Below are positions 1 through 6,906 of a stretch of DNA of 64,000 bases, one piece after another. The translations under genes were made by a program, and so were the position numbers. The notes beneath the pieces were generated by a model, which had not been told where the DNA came from, ran no database searches, and saw only the letters and a program-made list of their open reading frames with translations. Location of the stretch: positions 124,001 through 188,000 of the forward strand of contig CAZSRS010000001.1 in NCBI GenBank assembly GCA_964609625.1. The letters are read 5' to 3'. The stretch comes from G963674665 sp964609625. GTDB taxonomy: Bacteria > Desulfobacterota > Desulfovibrionia > Desulfovibrionales > Desulfovibrionaceae. The first letter of the stretch is position 1, and each line of letters begins with the position of its first letter.

Positions 1-214
1 CGAAGGCCAGGCCGAAGCCGAGGGCATCGCCAAACTCAACCAGGCCCTGGCGGGAGCCGGCGGCGAGACCATGGTCAAACTGGAGGTGGCCAAGTCCCTG
101 GAAGGCAAGCAGATCATCCTCCTGCCCATCTCGGAAGGGGGCATGAACCTCAAGACCACGGACGTGAATCGGCTCCTGGAACTCAAGGGCCTGCGCGCCC
201 TCGGGGGGCAGTGA
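1..214 (+). CDS. C-terminal fragment of an SPFH/Band 7-like protein
   Basis: The window opens inside a gene read in frame from base 2 to a TGA at 212-214, giving about 70 residues. The fragment starts with an Ala/Glu-rich helical stretch, then a KLEVAKSLEGKQIILLP segment, and ends in LRALGGQ. A charged AEGIAKLN-type helix followed by a hydrophobic strand ending in LLP is typical of the tail of prohibitin/stomatin/flotillin-like scaffold proteins that form membrane microdomains. The 5' part and the diagnostic SPFH domain are outside the window, so the family call rests on the tail alone. Confidence 0.55.
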   Translation, partial: EGQAEAEGIAKLNQALAGAGGETMVKLEVAKSLEGKQIILLPISEGGMNLKTTDVNRLLELKGLRALGGQ

Positions 215-255
215 CGGCCGACCGACACACACGGCACTCCGGCCAAGTGCGAGAC

Positions 256-762
256 TCAGGGCGGCGAGAGTTCAGCCAGCGCGCTCTTCAGGTCCTTGCC
301 GTCCAGGACGTAGCGATGCAGCATGGCCACGTGGGTGAACCCCTTGCCGCTCCAAGGCTTACCGGTGTGACGATGCCGGATGCGCTCGACAGCCACGGCA
401 TCGGCAAGGGGCGTGGCCGCCAGTTCCACGGCCGTGGCGTAGACATCCAGGATTTCACGGCTGAAACGCTTGAGAAAGGCCGGACCGCCGCCGTCAAAAC
501 CAGCCTCGCGCCAGCGTTCGGCCAGGGTGTCCGCGAAATACTCGCGCATGACCTGCCCCCGCAGAATGCGCCCCACGCGGCAGGAACAGAGTATGGCCGG
601 GGCCGGTCCCATGGCCACGATAAACAGCCTGTCGCCACTGCGCAGCTCCTGCCCCTGAATGCGGCCGAATTCTGGATTCTCCCGGAACTCCCAGCGCTTG
701 CGCCCTGTGGCTATGGACGAGGCGTGGGGCTCGAGAACGGAAAGTAGGAACATGGCGGACAT
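256..762 (-). CDS. ASCH/PUA-like domain protein
   Basis: A 168-residue protein. The chosen start (ATG complementary to 760-762) has GTGAGGACACC just upstream; the frame stays open for another 34 codons but those residues look non-conserved. The N-terminus LLSVLEPHASSIATGRKRWEFR matches the beginning of ASCH domains, a PUA-like beta-barrel thought to bind RNA or nucleotides: a hydrophobic strand, a helix, then a G-K-W-E-F-R strand. A GDRLFIV strand follows, as in that fold. No catalytic role can be assigned. It is convergent with the SPFH gene and stands alone. Confidence 0.5.
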   Translation of the reverse strand: MSAMFLLSVLEPHASSIATGRKRWEFRENPEFGRIQGQELRSGDRLFIVAMGPAPAILCSCRVGRILRGQVMREYFADTLAERWREAGFDGGGPAFLKRFSREILDVYATAVELAATPLADAVAVERIRHRHTGKPWSGKGFTHVAMLHRYVLDGKDLKSALAELSPP

Positions 763-864
763 GGTGTCCTCACAAGCCTCGGCATGGGAAAACCGCCCGA
801 GGGGTTCGCTGATGAGGCGCTGCATGGGACCTTCTGAACACGGGACAGAGCCATGATTGCCCAT

Positions 865-1169
865 GCCGTCCCCGTGGTCAAGCCCGCGGCGACGACTGTC
901 CCGCTCGGCGAGACACTACACCGGTCGGATGGCCTTCCTTCTCGAATCATGCTATGAGTTCCGCGTTTACTCGCCCCACAAACGCGATCCCAAAATGGCC
1001 ATCTATCTCGTTTGATACATCATATCCTACCGCAGTGCCAGATTCGGGCGAAGGAACACCCATGCTCCACCCCTTTCCGAGGAAGGTTAAATGAGCTTCC
1101 AACGCTCCATGTGGTCGCACCAAGCTAAAGATTTCTCGTGTCTTGCCGTCTTTGAAGGCGGCATGACAC
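865..1169. other. intergenic region without a recognisable gene
   Basis: About 300 bases between the ASCH-like gene and the small Cys-rich gene. Short open stretches occur but none has a start with a ribosome site or a recognisable protein. The only structure seen is the perfect 14-base palindrome at its right edge, listed separately. The middle (about 940-1030) is more AT-rich than its surroundings and could hold promoters for the flanking divergent genes. Confidence 0.5.
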
Positions 1170-1176
1170 GTGTCAT
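1163..1176. promoter_or_regulatory. 14-base perfect palindrome at a start codon
   Basis: ATGACAC followed directly by GTGTCAT, a perfect two-fold symmetric site. It covers the GTG start (1170-1172) of the next gene. Dyads of this size are typical operators for dimeric regulators, but no family is assigned. Confidence 0.3.
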
Positions 1177-1424
1177 TTAAACCCTGCGTCGGCTGCGGTT
1201 GGTGTTGCCTCTCGGACCAATGCGAAGTATCGCACAGAAAATATGGCTACCGCCCTCGCTGCCCTGACTTGTTCTGGGACGAGGACGCGCAGCGCTACGT
1301 CTGCCTGCTCATGCTCGATCCCGTGGCGGGGGAAACCGCCCGGCGGGAATTGTTCGCGGGGCAGGGCTGCTGCGCTCCCCTGACAACCTGGAGGGAGAAC
1401 GTGCGCAACAGGGACAACGATTGA
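1170..1424 (+). CDS. small Cys-rich protein, YkgJ-like zinc/iron cluster motif
   Basis: An 84-residue protein starting at GTG with AAGGCGG upstream. It contains CVGCGWCC near the N-terminus, then a further cysteine (DQCEV), RCPDL, YVCLL and GQGCCAP, so about nine cysteines in 84 residues. The CxxCxxCC arrangement resembles the metal-binding motif of YkgJ-type proteins predicted to bind zinc or an iron-sulfur cluster. It is about half the usual YkgJ length, so it may be a separate small family. The start codon lies in a 14-base palindrome, hinting at direct operator control. Function unknown. Confidence 0.6.
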   Translation: MSFKPCVGCGWCCLSDQCEVSHRKYGYRPRCPDLFWDEDAQRYVCLLMLDPVAGETARRELFAGQGCCAPLTTWRENVRNRDND

Positions 1425-1494
1425 CCACATACGCCGACACCCGTCGCAACATGCCCTTCGCACATGACTGCTCATCGTTCCCAACGAGGTCATC

Positions 1495-2211
1495 ATGCCC
1501 CCGCGTTCAGTGAAAAAACTTGCACTCTTTGGCGTTCTGGCCGCTCTTGTGGTATTGTTCTTCTTCTTCGACATGCAACGATACCTCACCCTGGACCAGC
1601 TCAAGGAGCAGGCGGAGCATCTGCGGCAGCTCCATCAACAGTATACCGTCTTGTTCATCGGGTCCTTTTTCCTGCTCTACGTCGCGATAGTGGCGTTGAA
1701 CCTGCCCGGCGCCCTGATACTGACGCTTGGGGGGGCAATGCTGCTCGGGTTTTGGCGCGGTCTGGTGGTGGTGTCCTTTGCCAGCAGCATCGGCGCCACC
1801 CTGGCTTGCATGCTCTCGCGCTATCTGCTGCGAGACTGGGTGCAGAAGACCTTCGGCGATAAACTGGAGCGTGTGAACAAAGGCTTCGAAGCGGAGGGTG
1901 CCTTCTATCTCTTCACCATGCGTCTGATCCCGGCCTTTCCCTTTTTCGTGATCAACTTGGTTATGGGGCTCACCCCCATGGGGCTGCGCACCTTTTTCTG
2001 GGTCTCGCTACTGGGCATGCTTCCCGGCACCGCAGTTTTCGTCAATGCCGGCACACAGCTGGGGCGGATCACCACCCCGAGTGACATCCTCTCCTGGCAG
2101 CTGCTACTGTCCTTCGCCCTGCTGGGCATCTTCCCCCTGGCGACCAAACGAATCATCCAGGCCTGGCGCAACCGCACGGGCCGGGAGATACTGCCTCCCG
2201 GCGCCCCCTGA
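1495..2211 (+). CDS. TVP38/TMEM64 family inner-membrane protein
   Basis: A 238-residue polytopic protein with a GAGG ribosome site before the ATG. It has an N-terminal membrane helix (LALFGVLAALVVLFFFF), a polar linker, then the core LNLPGALILTLGGAMLLGF segment, which is the signature of TVP38/TMEM64 (DedA-like, formerly SNARE-associated) proteins, followed by LSRYLLRDWV and FTMRLIPAFPFFVINLVMG. Members are lipid- or ion-handling membrane proteins whose exact substrates are mostly unknown. The next two genes follow at 8 and 2 bases, indicating one operon with the two transferases, a grouping seen in several proteobacteria. Confidence 0.85.
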   Translation: MPPRSVKKLALFGVLAALVVLFFFFDMQRYLTLDQLKEQAEHLRQLHQQYTVLFIGSFFLLYVAIVALNLPGALILTLGGAMLLGFWRGLVVVSFASSIGATLACMLSRYLLRDWVQKTFGDKLERVNKGFEAEGAFYLFTMRLIPAFPFFVINLVMGLTPMGLRTFFWVSLLGMLPGTAVFVNAGTQLGRITTPSDILSWQLLLSFALLGIFPLATKRIIQAWRNRTGREILPPGAP

Positions 2212-2219
2212 CCCGCCAT

Positions 2220-2948
2220 ATGGCCGGATGCATGCAAACCCCGCCGCGGTTGTCCATTGTCATTCCTGTCTACGAGGAGCAGGAGGGGATCAACAACCTG
2301 CTGCGCCATCTGCACGGTCTCCAGGTTCATGGAGGAAAGGAGATAGTCGTGGTGGACGGCGCACCGGATTGCACCACCCTGCAAGCCGTGGACACCGCGC
2401 TCCTCGGCACGCCGCTAACCCTGCTGCCCGCCGCGGCGGGACGAGCAATCCAGATGAACCTGGGCGCTGAGCGCGCCTGTGGCGAGATACTGCTCTTCCT
2501 GCACGCCGATACCTTCCTCCCCCCCGACGGCCTGCACTGCGTGCATAAGGCCCTGGCCGATCCAAAGGTCATCGGCGGCGCCTTTTCCCTGCGCATCCAG
2601 AGTGCCTCCCCCCTGGTGCGACTCATCGGACACGGCACCACCCTGCGCTCCCGCATGAGCCGCATCCCCTTCGGCGACCAGGCCATTTTTATTCGCAGGG
2701 AGTGTTTCTTGAAGTTCGGTGGTTTTCCGACCATTCCGATCATGGAAGACCTGGAGTTCATGCTCCGGCTGCGTCGCCTAGGGAAGCGCATCGTCATCCT
2801 GCCCCGGACGGTGTTAACCTCGGGGCGTCGCTGGGAAAAGGAAGGCGCCCTGGCGTGCAGTCTGCGCAACATGACGTCGCGCCTGTTGTATCGGCTCGGG
2901 GTTGCACCCGAAACCCTGGCGTCGCGTTATCGCCGGCACAAGGAGTGA
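2220..2948 (+). CDS. family 2 glycosyltransferase, selenodomain-associated transferase 2 type
   Basis: A 242-residue GT-A fold enzyme. SIVIPVYEEQEGINNLLRHL opens the nucleotide-sugar-binding domain; VVVDGAPDC and LLFLHADTFLP supply the acidic strand and the DXD-like motif, and FGDQAIFIRR and PIMEDLEFMLRLRRLG supply the acceptor-side ED motif. This matches the short glycosyltransferases (TIGR04283 type) found next to a TIGR04282 partner, often near ArsS-like radical SAM enzymes. No ArsS is in the window. Several ATG codons lie close together at the start (2220, 2229, 2233), none with a clear ribosome site. Acceptor unknown. Confidence 0.8.
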   Translation: MAGCMQTPPRLSIVIPVYEEQEGINNLLRHLHGLQVHGGKEIVVVDGAPDCTTLQAVDTALLGTPLTLLPAAAGRAIQMNLGAERACGEILLFLHADTFLPPDGLHCVHKALADPKVIGGAFSLRIQSASPLVRLIGHGTTLRSRMSRIPFGDQAIFIRRECFLKFGGFPTIPIMEDLEFMLRLRRLGKRIVILPRTVLTSGRRWEKEGALACSLRNMTSRLLYRLGVAPETLASRYRRHKE

Positions 2949-2950
2949 GC

Positions 2951-3613
2951 ATGCGCCCCCTGGTGGTGCTGTTCTGCAAGTACCCGGAACCCGGGCGGGT
3001 CAAGACCAGGCTGGCGCGGCACGTGGGTCCCGCCCCGGCGGCGGTCCTGTATGCGGCCTTTGTGTGGGACATGCTGCATACCCTGGACAATCTCCCGGCC
3101 GAGGTACTCTGTTGCGTGGACCCGACCCACTCCCTGACCGACTACGGCCGTTGGCTCGGATCGATGCGCCATTTGCTTCCGCAGCGTGGCCGAGACCTGG
3201 GGGAACGCATGGCCAACGCCCTGCATCATGCACTCTTCGGCTTGGGGTATGAGCGCGCCCTGCTCTTGGGCACGGATGTCCCGCACCTGTCCGGTACCGT
3301 GCTCCTGGAGGCCTGGCAACGCCTGCGCACTAAGGATGTGGTCCTGGGGCCCGCCCTGGACGGCGGCTACTGGCTCATGGGCATGCGGCGGGGGGGATGC
3401 AACGCAAGGGTGTTCGACTCCATGCCCTGGAGCACTCGCCATGTGCTGGAACTCACCATGATACGTCTTGTGACAGCGGGGTGCGGTACCTCACTGCTCC
3501 CGCCCTTGGGGGATGTGGACGAGATGCACGATCTGCAACGACTGCTGGACTCCCCTGCCCCGATCCCGGCCACACGACGCGCAGCGCGCTCCTTGGGGCT
3601 GTATGCACCCTGA
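2951..3613 (+). CDS. DUF2064/selenodomain-associated transferase 1-type nucleotidyl/glycosyl transferase
   Basis: A 220-residue protein starting two bases after its neighbour ends. It opens LVVLFCKYPEPGRVKTRLARHVG, the K-x-P-x-P-G-x-x-K-T-R-L signature of the TIGR04282/DUF2064 group, a GT-A-like fold related to MobA and CofC nucleotidyltransferases. LLLGTDVPHLSG and VVLGPALDGGYWLMGM follow, the conserved D-x-P and D-G-G-Y-x-L-x-G motifs. It forms an operon with the TVP38 and TIGR04283-like genes. The pair is conserved but its product has not been generally established. Confidence 0.85.
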   Translation: MRPLVVLFCKYPEPGRVKTRLARHVGPAPAAVLYAAFVWDMLHTLDNLPAEVLCCVDPTHSLTDYGRWLGSMRHLLPQRGRDLGERMANALHHALFGLGYERALLLGTDVPHLSGTVLLEAWQRLRTKDVVLGPALDGGYWLMGMRRGGCNARVFDSMPWSTRHVLELTMIRLVTAGCGTSLLPPLGDVDEMHDLQRLLDSPAPIPATRRAARSLGLYAP

Positions 3614-3656
3614 AGGAACACCTTCGGCCACGGGGGGGTGCACCCGGCGGGGATAA

Positions 3657-4760
3657 CTACGTCTCTTGCGGTTCCTCCGGAGCCTCCGGACTCTCGAAGT
3701 CGATGAGCACCCGCTCCTCCTTGCCGCGCTCGTGCCGGTCGATGCGACCGATGGTCCAGGCCTGTTGCTTGAAGGGGCCGCGCAGTCTGTTGAGTACCTC
3801 GGCTTCCTGCTTCTGGGGCACGACAAGGATGTAGCCGATACCGCAGTTGAAAATCTGCAACATCTCCGGCCAGGAAAGGTTGGCGGCGTCCTTGATCCAG
3901 TGGAACACGCCGGGCATTTCCCAGGATCCGAACTGGATGTGAGCGGCCACGCCGGCCGGGAGCACCCTGGGGATGTTGTCGTAGAACCCGCCCCCGGTGA
4001 TATGCACCATGCCCTTGACCATGAAGTCACGCAGGACGTTGAGCACCGGCTTGACGTATATGGCGGTGGGTTCGAGCAGGGCCTGGGATACGCTCCTGCC
4101 GGCCTCCTCGCCCGTCAGTCCGGGCATTGGCTCGTCAGGGGTCAGACCTTGTCGCTCCACGATCTTGCGTACCAGGGAATACCCGTTGCTGTGAAAGCCG
4201 GTGGAGGCCAAGCCGATGACCACGTCGCCCACATGCATGCCAGAACCGTCCACGATGGCGCTGTTGTCGGCCAGTCCCACGCAAAAGCCCGCCAAGTCGT
4301 AGTCGCCGTCGGCGTACATGCCCGGCATTTCCGCGGTCTCCCCCCCCAGCAGGGCGCAGCCGGCCTGTTTGCAGCCTTCGGCAACCCCGGCGATCACGGT
4401 CTCGGCCGTTTCCGGAGAAAGCTTGCCCGTGGCGAAGTAATCGAGAAAAAACAACGGCTTGGCACCCTGCACAAGGATATCGTTGACGCTCATAGCCACC
4501 AGATCGACGCCGATGCCGGTATGCTGCTGGAATTGCACCGCAAGTTTGATCTTGGTGCCCACCCCGTCGGTGGAGGCCACCAACACGGGCTCGCTCATGC
4601 CCGTAAAATCCGGTTTGAACAATCCGCCGAACCCACCGATTTCCGAGAGCACGCCCTTGGTGTGGGTGGCGGCGACGATGGTCTTCAGACGGTCCACAAG
4701 CCGGTTGGCAGCATCGAGGTTGACCCCGGCGTCGGTATAGGCTTTACTGCGTTCAGGCAT
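3657..4760 (-). CDS. purM: phosphoribosylformylglycinamidine cyclo-ligase (AIR synthase)
   Basis: A 367-residue cytosolic enzyme that converts FGAM and ATP to AIR in the fifth step of purine synthesis. It starts MPERSKAYTDAGVNLDAAN, the standard PurM N-terminus, with AGGAGC upstream of the ATG (complement of 4758-4760). The frame is open far upstream but that part is antisense to the AmrS gene and is not included. Recognisable blocks are LVASTDGVGTKIKLA, VNDILVQGAKPLFFLDY, LLGGETAEMPGMY and HITGGGFYDNIPR. Usual PurM length is about 345-350, so it carries a short C-terminal extension rich in Glu and Pro. Single gene, convergent with the transferase operon. Confidence 0.97.
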   Translation of the reverse strand: MPERSKAYTDAGVNLDAANRLVDRLKTIVAATHTKGVLSEIGGFGGLFKPDFTGMSEPVLVASTDGVGTKIKLAVQFQQHTGIGVDLVAMSVNDILVQGAKPLFFLDYFATGKLSPETAETVIAGVAEGCKQAGCALLGGETAEMPGMYADGDYDLAGFCVGLADNSAIVDGSGMHVGDVVIGLASTGFHSNGYSLVRKIVERQGLTPDEPMPGLTGEEAGRSVSQALLEPTAIYVKPVLNVLRDFMVKGMVHITGGGFYDNIPRVLPAGVAAHIQFGSWEMPGVFHWIKDAANLSWPEMLQIFNCGIGYILVVPQKQEAEVLNRLRGPFKQQAWTIGRIDRHERGKEERVLIDFESPEAPEEPQET

Positions 4761-4838
4761 GTTCCTTGCTCCTTGTTGCCAAATGGCGGCAATCGATTCA
4801 TAGACATTCCAAGACCCGAGTGCAAGAGGAGATACGTC

Positions 4839-5123
4839 ATGGCACTGAACACAGGCGCTGTGGCAACCAGCATGGCGACGGCCGCGCTCCTTGCCCTGCT
4901 GTGCCTCTGCCCCCCTCATGGAGGGGCGCAGGACAAGGTACCGGCGGAGCCGGAACGCAAGGACAACGTCTTCGGTACGGTACACGAGGGCATCATCATG
5001 GAGACAGATCCCGACACCGGAGACAGAATCATCCAGGTCACCCCCCAACCCCAACAACAACCGCAAGAAACGCCGCAAGTGCTGATCATCCAACCGGAGA
5101 TCCAGGTCAAGACGAAATACTGA
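4839..5123 (+). CDS. small exported protein of unknown function
   Basis: A 94-residue protein preceded by AGAGGAGA. The first about 30 residues form a signal peptide (hydrophobic ATSMATAALLALLCLC, then GGAQ as a likely cleavage site). The mature part has a NVFGTVHEGIIMETDPDTGDRI segment and a Pro/Gln-rich tail ending in a QVLIIQPEIQVKTKY strand. No family recognised. It ends 27 bases before the AmrS gene on the same strand, so the two are probably co-transcribed, and it is divergent from purM. Confidence 0.65.
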   Translation: MALNTGAVATSMATAALLALLCLCPPHGGAQDKVPAEPERKDNVFGTVHEGIIMETDPDTGDRIIQVTPQPQQQPQETPQVLIIQPEIQVKTKY

Positions 5124-5150
5124 CGGCTTCGAACGCACAGGGAGAACAAC

Positions 5151-6173
5151 ATGCAGATCGCGCTCCTCTGGAAGAAGGAACCCGACAGTCAGGTGGTGCG
5201 CTGCCGACTTTGCAGCCACTTCTGTCGCATCGAACCCTCGCGGCGCGGCTTGTGCGGCGTGCGCGAAAACCGGGGAGGCACGCTCCACACTCTCGTGGCC
5301 GACAGGGTCGCGGCCCTGCATATCGATCCCGTGGAAAAAAAGCCACTCTACCATTTCCACCCCGGCACCATGACCCTTTCCTTCGGCACCATGGGCTGCA
5401 ACTTCTCCTGCACCTTCTGCCAGAACAGCTCCCTTTCCCAGCCGCCGCGCCAGGGGCTCGCGATCGAGGGACGCGCCATCACCCCGGATGAACTCGTCCA
5501 GGCAGCCCTGAACAACAAGACCCACAGCATCTCCTACACCTATTCCGAGCCAACGGTGTTCTTCGAACTCATGCTGCCCACGGCCAAGCTGGCCAAAACC
5601 AAGGGCCTGGCAAACATCATCGTCTCCAACGGCTACCAGAGCCCTGAATGCCTGGAGGAACTCGGACCGTACATCGACGCGGCGAACATCGACCTCAAGT
5701 CCTTCCGTGACTCCTTTTACCAGGAGCGCTGCGGCGCCCGGCTCAAGCCCGTGTTGCGGAACCTCAAGCGCATCAAGAAGCTCGGCTGGTGGCTGGAGGT
5801 CACTACACTGATCATCCCAGGCCTGAACGACTCCTCCGAGGAGTTGACCGAACTGGCCCTGTTCATTGGCAAGGAACTTTCCACCGTCACGCCCTGGCAC
5901 ATCTCGCGCTTCCACCCCGACTTTCGGATGCTCGACAGGCCGCCCACCCCTGTGGAGACCCTGGAGCGGGCCTGGCGGATCGGCAGGGAAGCCGGCCTGG
6001 AATACGTCTACGTGGGCAACGTGCCCGGACATAACGGCAACAACACCTTTTGCCCCGCGGGCTGCGGCCCGGTGATCGAGCGTCAGGGCTTCTACGTGGC
6101 CAAGGCTTCGGCCGCCTGCCCCACGTGCGGTCGTGCCCTAGCCGGCGTGGGCTTGGACAAACTCGGGAGTTGA
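5151..6173 (+). CDS. amrS: AmmeMemoRadiSam system radical SAM enzyme
   Basis: A 340-residue radical SAM protein. The SAM-cluster motif is CNFSCTFC with Cys83, Cys87 and Cys90. It is preceded by an extra cysteine set near the N-terminus (Cys18, Cys21, Cys25, Cys35 in CRLCSHFC and GLCGVR), and there is a C-terminal FCPAGCG and ACPTCGR pair. This layout, with HIDPVEKKPLYHFHPG between, is diagnostic of AmrS, related to pyruvate-formate-lyase activases. The family is named from co-occurrence with AMMECR1 and Memo proteins, neither of which is adjacent here. Substrate not established. The next gene starts 2 bases downstream. Confidence 0.9.
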   Translation: MQIALLWKKEPDSQVVRCRLCSHFCRIEPSRRGLCGVRENRGGTLHTLVADRVAALHIDPVEKKPLYHFHPGTMTLSFGTMGCNFSCTFCQNSSLSQPPRQGLAIEGRAITPDELVQAALNNKTHSISYTYSEPTVFFELMLPTAKLAKTKGLANIIVSNGYQSPECLEELGPYIDAANIDLKSFRDSFYQERCGARLKPVLRNLKRIKKLGWWLEVTTLIIPGLNDSSEELTELALFIGKELSTVTPWHISRFHPDFRMLDRPPTPVETLERAWRIGREAGLEYVYVGNVPGHNGNNTFCPAGCGPVIERQGFYVAKASAACPTCGRALAGVGLDKLGS

Positions 6174-6175
6174 GC

Positions 6176-6691
6176 ATGCTGTTGGTGTACACCGGCGAGG
6201 GCAAGGGCAAGACCAGCGCAGCTGTGGGCCAGGCCATCCGCGCCCTGGGGCAGGGCTTTGACGTGGCCTTTTGCCAGTTCATGAAGAGGTCTGGCCAGGC
6301 CGGAGAGCAGATAATGCTCCAGCACCTCCTTCCTGACGGCTTTCGCGCCGGCGGCAGGGGATTCCTGCGACCTGGGGACGACCCGGAACCGCACCGCCGT
6401 GCAGCCCGCGAAACCCTGGACTGGTGCCTGGACAGACTCGACAACGCCACGCCCAAGGTCGCGATGCTGGTCATGGACGAGGCCCTCTACGCCCTGAACG
6501 CCTCCCTCCTCTCCCGCCAGGATCTGGAGGGGGTCTTGGACAAGGCCCGCGACTCAGGCGCGCACTTGGTGCTCACGGGCCGCGGTCTGCCCCCCTGGCT
6601 GGAGGAGCGGGCCGACCTGGTCACGGAAATGCACGCCGTGAAACACCCGTACACCCAGGGCATACCGGCCGCGCGGGGCATCGAATTCTGA
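6176..6691 (+). CDS. cobO: CobO/BtuR-type cob(I)alamin adenosyltransferase
   Basis: A 171-residue P-loop enzyme that transfers the 5'-deoxyadenosyl group of ATP to cob(I)alamin or cob(I)yrinic acid a,c-diamide. The N-terminus LLVYTGEGKGKTSAAVG contains the Walker A variant GEGKGKTS at residues 8-15. FDVAFCQFMKR, VLDEAL-like VMDEALYALN and LVLTGRGLPPWLEERADLVTEM match the family in order. It begins 2 bases after amrS and is probably in the same transcript. It is one of several cobalamin-linked genes in this window (B12 riboswitch at 25.8 kb, CobD-like gene at 24.5 kb). Confidence 0.92.
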   Translation: MLLVYTGEGKGKTSAAVGQAIRALGQGFDVAFCQFMKRSGQAGEQIMLQHLLPDGFRAGGRGFLRPGDDPEPHRRAARETLDWCLDRLDNATPKVAMLVMDEALYALNASLLSRQDLEGVLDKARDSGAHLVLTGRGLPPWLEERADLVTEMHAVKHPYTQGIPAARGIEF

Positions 6692-6846
6692 TACCGATTC
6701 GCCATCCAAGAGCGCGAAGTGGCATGATGGGGATCGCCTTTGCTCCACAATGGTCAGGGTTCCCCCTCGAAAGCCATTGTCTTTCGTTTTGTGGAAGCAA
6801 GGGAAAGGTCAAGATTTGGCAGCAAACACATTCGTCAAACACGTCC

Positions 6847-6875
6847 TTGACTTCGCATCGGGCTTGACGTAACGA
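6847..6875 (+). promoter_or_regulatory. possible sigma70 promoter for ffh
   Basis: TTGACT (6847-6852) and TAACGA (6870-6875) are separated by 17 bases, about 30 bases upstream of the ffh start. The -10 match is weak, so this is only a candidate. Confidence 0.25.
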
Positions 6876-6906
6876 ACTCTGTTTCATCTTCGGATAAACG
6901 AGGAGC

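Noticed and set aside
3666..5123. A 485-codon plus-strand frame over purM
   Set aside because: Only its last 94 codons look like a protein (signal peptide plus ribosome site). The rest is antisense to purM.
3657..6032. A purM frame extended to 791 residues
   Set aside because: The conserved PurM begins at the ATG at 4760 with a good ribosome site. The upstream 420 codons are antisense to the exported protein and AmrS genes.
5151..6173. AmrS as a pyruvate-formate-lyase activating enzyme
   Set aside because: The extra N-terminal cysteines (18, 21, 25, 35) and the C-terminal CxxC pairs fit AmrS better, and no glycyl-radical enzyme is adjacent.
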